Source of the DNA: Myoxocephalus aenaeus | Taxonomy: Eukaryota; Chordata; Actinopteri; Perciformes; Cottidae | Assembly (NCBI GenBank): GCA_038501785.1 | Contig: JBAMJR010000031.1 | Coordinates: forward strand, 12,600,001-12,664,000 | Direction of reading: 5' to 3' | Length of the DNA: 64,000 nucleotides | Shown: positions 27,001 to 35,035 of the stretch, one piece after another | How positions within the stretch are numbered: the stretch's first letter is position 1 | How the letters are laid out: each line of letters starts with the position of its first letter | Notes under the pieces: model-generated | The model's database searches: none | What the model was told of the DNA's origin: nothing | The model's input: only the letters and a program-made list of their open reading frames with translations | Made by a program: the position numbers and the translations under genes

Positions 27001-29664
27001 AAGCTAAATAAAAAATACAAATTTTATAAAAGTTGCAGTGCATTTTAAGAAACAAAAATGCAGTAGTGAGATGCAGCAATTGAATCTGGTTCAATTAAAG
27101 GCAACAGCAAACAGAAAAGTCTTCAATGTGGATTTAAAAGAGCTGAGGGTCTCAGCAGACCTGCAGCTTTCAGGGATCTTGTTCCAGATGTGGAGCAGAA
27201 AAGCTGAACGCCGCTTCTCATTGTTTTCCATCCTAATTGAAATGTTTTTTTCTTGTCCAGGGCTTTACTGGTTCCACGTGTGAATATGACGCCCAGGCCT
27301 GCGGTAGCCTCAACTGCCGCAACGGAGGCACCTGCATCTCCGGCCACAAGAGTCCCAAGTGTCTGTGCACCCCGTCATTCACCGGGCCCGAGTGCCAGTA
27401 TCCCACCGACAGCCCCTGTAATTCCAACCCCTGCTACAACGGCGGCAAGTGCGAATACACCTCTGAGGCGCCGTTCTACCACTGCGTCTGCCCCACAAAC
27501 TTCAACGGCCTCCGCTGCCACATCCTGGATTACAGCTTCCAGGGGGGGTTCGGCCACGACATCCTGCCGCCGTCCGAGGTGGAGGTCCCCTGCGACATCC
27601 CGCTGTGCGAGGAGGCAAAGCACAACAAGTACTGCGACGTGCTCTGTAACAACCACGCGTGCGGCTGGGACAACGGCGACTGCTCGCTCAACTTCGACGA
27701 CCCGTGGAAGAACTGCTCGGCCTCGCTGCAGTGCTGGCGATACTTCAACGACGGGAAGTGCGACTCGCAGTGCGACAACGCCGGATGTCTCTACGATGGC
27801 TTTGACTGCCAGAATCTGGAGGGACAGTGCAAGTGAGTGTTTGTGTCTCTGAGTTAGAATTCAATTAAGTTCAAATAAAATTATAATTAATTTAATCCAC
27901 ATGACTAAACCTCAGATGTATCCTTTTCCCCCATCAGCCCTCTGTATGACCAATACTGCAAGGATCACTACGCCGACAACCACTGCGACCAGGGCTGCAA
28001 CAACGCCGAGTGCAGGTGGGACGGCCTGGACTGTGCCAACAACATGCCCGAGAAGCTCGCCGTGGGCCAGCTGGTCCTGGTGGTCCACATCTCCCCAGAG
28101 CAGCTCCTCAACAACTCCTTCGGCTTCCTGCGCGAGCTGAGCCGTGTCCTCCGTACCAATGTGGTGTTCACGAAGGACGCCAAGGGCGTGATGATGGTGT
28201 ACCCGTATTACGGGAACGAACACGAGCTGCAGAAGTACAACGTGAAGCGCTCGGTGGATTCGTGGGCCGAGGTTCCCGGCAAGGTTCTGAATGTGATGAA
28301 GAGGAGCATGCGTCACGTGGCAGGCGGCGGCAGGAGAATGAAGAGGGAATTGGATCACCTGCAGATCAAAGGGTGAGCAATACTATTAAATTACGTTTTA
28401 TTCTCTAACTTTAGTGCAAATTTTTATTTTTTTATGATTCAGCGTGCAAAATCGGTTTTATAGTTGACCTCTGTGTGTCTCGTCTTGCTACAGTTCTGTC
28501 GTCCACTTGGAGGTGGACAACCGTCAGTGCTTCCAGCAGTCCACCGAGTGTTTCCAGAGCACCAATGATGCCGCAGCTTTCCTCGGGGCTTTGGCCTCCA
28601 GTGGCAAACTGGATGTTCCCTACACCATTGAAGCCGTTTTTAGTAAGTACATCCCTTACAAGTCTGCGTGAATCAAAGAAATTGTTTAAAAGGGCCATAC
28701 CGGCGCGTTTGAATGTTTTTACTCCATAACTACGGGTCCTTTTCATTTCTGTATGTAATTAAAAATCCATTCGCAGCTTTGTGAAACTCGCTTGAGTTGC
28801 ATTATAGCGGAAATAACGTCATTGTGTTAAAATCTGTGTGGTAAAAACACTGTTAAAAACACATCAATGGTCCACACGTTGTCCTTCATCATGATGAGCC
28901 TGGGCACCGTTCATTTTGAGTCGGGTCCACATCACTGGAGCTCCAAATGTGTATTAATCCTCCCCCAAAGTCCCAAACAAATGCAATTTGACTGAAATTA
29001 ACTTCTGTCTTTTGAAAGCTTACTATTAAGAGGCGGATCATTATTGTTAAAGTATTGAAGATGAACCCGCCTCATTCAACAATAATGTAACTTTGATGCT
29101 GTTTTGATTTTCTCTCCAAGACAAATGCACAACTCCAATGAGTTCCAGGAGTCTGGTAATTGATTTCACATCAGTGGAAACCTAAAGCTCCTAAAAACGT
29201 CCAACATTTTTTAAACACATCTGAAGGTTTGCATAATGATTAGTTGTGACGAAAGATAAACGTGATCCACTGGTAAGGCCTTCCTCTAATGTCACACACA
29301 CACACACACCTACACCTACACACACACGCGCGATCATTTACGAGTGGATAAGACACGTGCTCTTCCACGCACACTCAAACTGAAAGTATCCGCCGCGCCC
29401 TCTGGTCGGGTCCTAACCCTACCGCTCTTTGATTGTGTATTTGTTATGCAGCGTTGAACAAATGCAATTGTGAATCTCATGGCCTAAACAATCAATCCTT
29501 TTCTCTGTGTGTAAATCCACTGGCTTCAGGCTCCAAAATGGTTAATTGCTGCAAATCAACTCATCCAACCCCCTACTCACACAATATAACACTCTTGGTC
29601 TGTCTCTCTTCCCTTCACAGACATGTACACATATACGTCCACAGATAGCACACTCTCACATGCA

Positions 29665-29733
<69 letters not shown>

Positions 29734-31924
29734 CATCCCGCAGTGTGAGGGGCTGCTGCAACCTTCACCTCGCTGAATGTAATACCAGGACTTAATGCAT
29801 CTCTAAGGGTTTAGGTTGGGGGAGTTTATCATTTCAAAATCGTTAGTGGAAAAAAAAAAGAGAAGGGGAAAAATTGATCGGGAGTGTGCTAGAAGTTGGG
29901 AGTCTTTGTTATCTCGAAAATCCTAATAAATCCTTCGTCTTTACAGCTTAAAGCGCGTGCAGTAATTTGAAGTTCATTAATCCCCCTCCTTTTTTTCTCT
30001 TAAAGAAGAAATGGTAAAGTTGTCTCTTGGTACCCTGGGTTGAAAAGGGAGAGAGGAGGTGTTGGTGTTCGTTTTTTCAACCCCTTTTTTCTTTTATCAC
30101 GCCCCATCCCTTTTTTTTTTTTGGGATGAAAAGTGGTTAGCAATTCTGATTATTACTGAATAGATAGTAGAAGCTAGCTTTACAAACGGTGAGGATCGTC
30201 AGTCACTTTCTGGCGCTTGCTGCTGCTCGCGGTGTGTTCTGGAGTGGGAACCGCGGGGCGAAGAAAAGCCGGACTAGCTGCTCGCACACTCAGGCGGACG
30301 CCGGGTGTCCCGGTCCGTCCTCTGTCGGCCCACGTCCGTTCCTTCGGCCCGCCTTGACCATGCTGTTCCCTTTCCCATCAGGCGGAGTGGACCCACAGCC
30401 TTCACAGGACCTCTACCCGATCTACTTGGTCCTGGGCGGCATTGGGATACTGGCCTTCATCGGAGTGGGGATGGTGGCTGCCCGAAAGCGCCGCCATGAA
30501 CACGGGCGCCTGTGGCTCCCCGAGGGCTTCAAGACCACAGAGACCAGCAAGAAGAAGAGACGCGAGCCTGTCGGAGAGGATTCGGTGGGATTAAAGTAAG
30601 TTTCTGTTTATTCACCAATGGCACTCTCTCCGCCATCGGGTACCTGTTTCTTTGCGGGTCAGGTGAAGGGCTAGTGGTGATCAGACACATTTGGGAAAGG
30701 GGGATTTTGCTTGGATCATTAATGATAATGATATAGCAGGTTTAGGTGTGCGTTAATTGACTTGTAAGGGCAGAGGGGTGGGGTATGGATTTAATCAATG
30801 CTTTTGTTTTTCGGCACTGCTGCACCATTAATGGTGAGTGTCTCGGAAGAGATGGAAGGAGCCGAGTACGTGGATTTTTACTGGGTTTTGTTGCTTCATC
30901 ACAGGCCACTGAAAAACACCTCAGACATTTCACTCATGGATGACAACCAGAATGAGTGGGCAGAAGACGAGCCCTCGGATGCAAAACGCTTCAGGGTAAG
31001 AAAAAGGAAATATTTCACACCAACGGAGCTTTTAAGGATTTTTTATTTTTTTTATTTTAAAACTTTATCAATTTCTTACAAATACTAATTAAAGATTTTT
31101 TTTATTTCCCGTATGGGATTGGAAACTGACTTAATTGTGAAATATGTTTTTATTAATTTAGTCTGTGTTAAACTTAAGTTTAAATGCTTTTTTTGTTACT
31201 TTGTGATTTTGTAATTTAACCCTCATGCTAAATTTCAATTGCCTAACGGCTTGCCGTCCCTGTTTTAGCAGTTTGACGAGCAGGCTATACTGGAGGTGGA
31301 CGACCAGACGGACCACCGCCAGTGGACGCAGCAGCACCTGGACGCCGCTGACCTGCGCATCCCCTCCATCGCTCCCACTCCGCCTCAGGGCGAGATTGAG
31401 AATGACTGCATGGATGTCAATGTCCGGGGACCAGGTGGGTGACTCACTTTCTCACTTACTATTTAAACAAAAATCTTAGGGAGTTCTGTGTTTTTACGCA
31501 TGTGGACAGAATCAGTGGATGTGGACCTGATTTTGGTTTATTTTTATTTCGGATGACTCGGTTCATATTCCATGATTTTATTGAAGATGAAATGCCAGCA
31601 TAGCTTTAATGATAAGGGAAAATATGTATGGAATCAGTATATGGAAGAAATTGTTATATTTTCAAGGCCCAGTAAAGGTATACAAAAAATATATATGATT
31701 TTCATGGCACAAAATTAGCTCTATTATTTCTGATTTAACTGTAATTGTTGCCTTTTTTTCTTTTGTGGTCTTCAAAACAATTTTGAAAAAAAAAAAGCTT
31801 ATGTGTGAGGTCATAACTTGTGAGAATGGTTAGTTTGCTTTGTTTTATGGGGTCACAAGCTTAAAAAGGATTTAGCCGAATAACGTTTCGAATGAAGATT
31901 TCTAGTGGTGTGTGTGTGCGTGTG

Positions 31925-31963
<39 letters not shown>

Positions 31964-32022
31964 GCGTGTGCGCGTGTTTGTCTGGATTGATTCATGCTTT
32001 TCTAAGCGAGTGTTCCACATTT

Positions 32023-32084
<62 letters not shown>

Positions 32085-34990
32085 CGAGCATGTAGGAGTA
32101 GCTAAAGCCCCATGTCCTCAGGGTAAAGGATCTTCTTCAAAGCAGCCGGCTGGAAGCCAGGAGCCTGGGGGAAAACACTGATTCCTGATCAGATTAATCA
32201 TTTGACCAGTTATGGGCCTCTGTTTTTTTTTATTCCACATTACAAAAACCAATGAGGGCATCAAATGCAAAAACCCAATTTTGTAGTAAGTGCCAAATTC
32301 CCTAAAGGAAAGCCATGAGAAATCAAAGTAACAGGGTTAACAACTTGAGAGCACACCGTTTCCCCCTCGTTGTGGTTCGATGCACTTGAATCGACCAAAT
32401 CTGCGAGATCTGGGGCTTGCTATCCTTTTGAAGAGAAGAAAACCTATTCAAGTCGACTGACTGAGCTGCCTCTCACAGTTAGATATTAATGCTTGGTTTT
32501 TTTGCAGCAGCCTAGCTTTAGCAAGCCCCGGCCTCTATCCCCCTAGCTTCGCTTTTCCTTCTGAAGCCTCTCCTGCGCCGTGGGCCTTGATCAGAATCCG
32601 TTATCGAAGGGAGAGAGCGGCGATGATTCAACTCAAGCAAAAGTGTCAAATCCTCATTCGATTTGTTTGTTGCTGTGTTTTGATCTGCCTGCTGCTTTGA
32701 AGTGCGCGGCTCCTGCAGCAGTTACTGCTGCTGCGCTGACCGTGCAGTCTGTTGCCTACAAGTGCCTTCTTTCAACACCCCCCATCCTCTCCCTCCACCT
32801 TCTCTGTCCAGACGGATTCACACCGCTGATGATCGCGTCCTGCAGCGGGGGAGGTTTAGAAACAGGCAACAGCGAGGAAGAGGAGGACGCCTCTGCCAAC
32901 GTGATCAACGACTTCATCTACCAGGGCGCGAACCTCCACAACCAGACGGACCGCACGGGTGAGACCGCCCTCCACCTGGCCGCCCGCTACGCTCGCTCTG
33001 ACGCCGCCAAGCGCCTGCTGGAGGCCAGCGCCGACGCCAACGTCCAGGACAACATGGGCAGGACGCCTCTGCATGCTGCGGTGGCTGCTGATGCCCAGGG
33101 CGTGTTCCAGGTGAGCTCGCATATGCCACTTTTCTTTTAGTGTTAGTGCTAAAATTACAAAAATAATGAATCGATTTGTCCGTCAAATATAACTGTTTAA
33201 GTTATTTATCTAGCAAATATATAAAAAGGTGTGAAAACATTGGGGGGGGGGGGGGTTTGTGTGCTGATTTTCTTTGTTTTATATTTCTGTTAATTGAATA
33301 TAGTTGTTAGTCAGATGTCACATTTGTCTCTGGGAAATTGTGATTTGACTATTTTCTGGACCAAACTAATAGGTCAGTTTAGTTGCAGCCCTAAAAAGTA
33401 TACCTGTCAAATAATCGGTATACTATTGTAGAGCGGAGATGCCAGAGGTTTTAGTTACTTAACTTTACTTACAGTTACAATTAGCTTTACAGGCTAAATT
33501 GTACATTTATTAGAATATTGGAGTCAACCTTTGAAGTGTGGATCCATGTTCCTGCTTCAAAAGTTTAAAACATGTCTTGTGTCTCTGTAGATTCTGATAA
33601 GGAACCGCGCCACAGACCTGGATGCCCGCATGCATGACGGCACCACCCCCCTGATCTTGGCTGGCAGGCTGGCAGTGGAGGGCATGGTGGAGGAGCTCAT
33701 AAACTGCCACGCTGACGTCAACGCAATTGATGATTTTGGTAAGGTTTCTCTATTTTATGCCACTTGTATGAGCCCAAAAAGCAATGCAGTTTAGTGTTGA
33801 AGGCAGTCAAGCGGTAAAGACCTTCAAACGCATTAAAATAACACTCAAGATCTAATAACCCTGTTTTTGTTTCTGAAGGTAAATCAGCTCTGCATTGGGC
33901 CGCAGCAGTAAATAACGTGGAGGCTGTAATTGTGCTTCTCAAGAACAGCGCCAACAAGGACATGCAGAACAACAAGGTAAAAAAAGCAAGCAGTCCCTTC
34001 CTTCTCTTAACTCTGTAAAACAATAGTGAATCATCTTTCCGTAAATATATTAAAAACATTCCTCGGCCATCTGCGATTCTCCTAACGTGATGTCTGCTTT
34101 CTGTCTGCCTCAGGAGGAAACTCCTCTATTCTTGGCTGCCAGGGAAGGAAGCTACGAGACTGCCAAGGTCTTACTGGACCACTTTGCCAACAGAGAAATA
34201 ACTGACCACATGGACCGGCTACCCAGAGACATTGCACAGGAGCGAATGCATCACGACATCGTGCGGCTGATGGACGACTACAACCTGGTACGGAGTCCCC
34301 ACATGCACGGAGGGTCACTCTGCACCACCTTGTCGCCGCCTCTCTGTTCGCCCAACGGCTACCTGGGCGGCATGAAGCAGCCCCATCCTCACGGCCAGGG
34401 CAAAAAGGCACGCAAGCCCAGCGCCAAGGGCATCGGCTGCAAGGACGGCAAAGACATGAAGGTGAAGAAGAAGAATTCGCAGGACGGGAAGCCTGGGAAC
34501 CTCCTGGACAGCTCCGGTGTGCTGTCACCAGTCGACTCGTTGGAGTCCCCACACGGCTACGTCTCCGACGTGGCCTCGCCGCCCATGATGACCTCACCTT
34601 TCCAGCAGTCGCTGCAGAGCATGTCTGATCCGCACCTGTCCGTAAACCACCTGGTGATGCCAAACAAGCAGGAGCTGGCTCGAATGCAGTTTGACCCGCT
34701 GCCTCCGCGTCTCACCCACCTGCCCGTGTCCGGCTCCGGCGGCCAGGGCGCCATAAACGGCCAGTGCGATTGGCTGTCCAGGATGCACGGCAGCATGGGC
34801 CAGCCAGGCCAGTTCAACCCCATGAGGGGAGGGCAGCACGGGATGATGGCGTCGCTCCACAACGGCCACCCCACCAGCCTGTCACAGATGATGACCTACC
34901 AGGGGATCCAGAGCACCAGGCTGGGTCCGCAGCCACACATCATGCAGCAGCAGGCTCAGCAGATGCAGCAGATGCAGAACCTGCAGCAGC

Positions 34991-35035
<45 letters not shown>

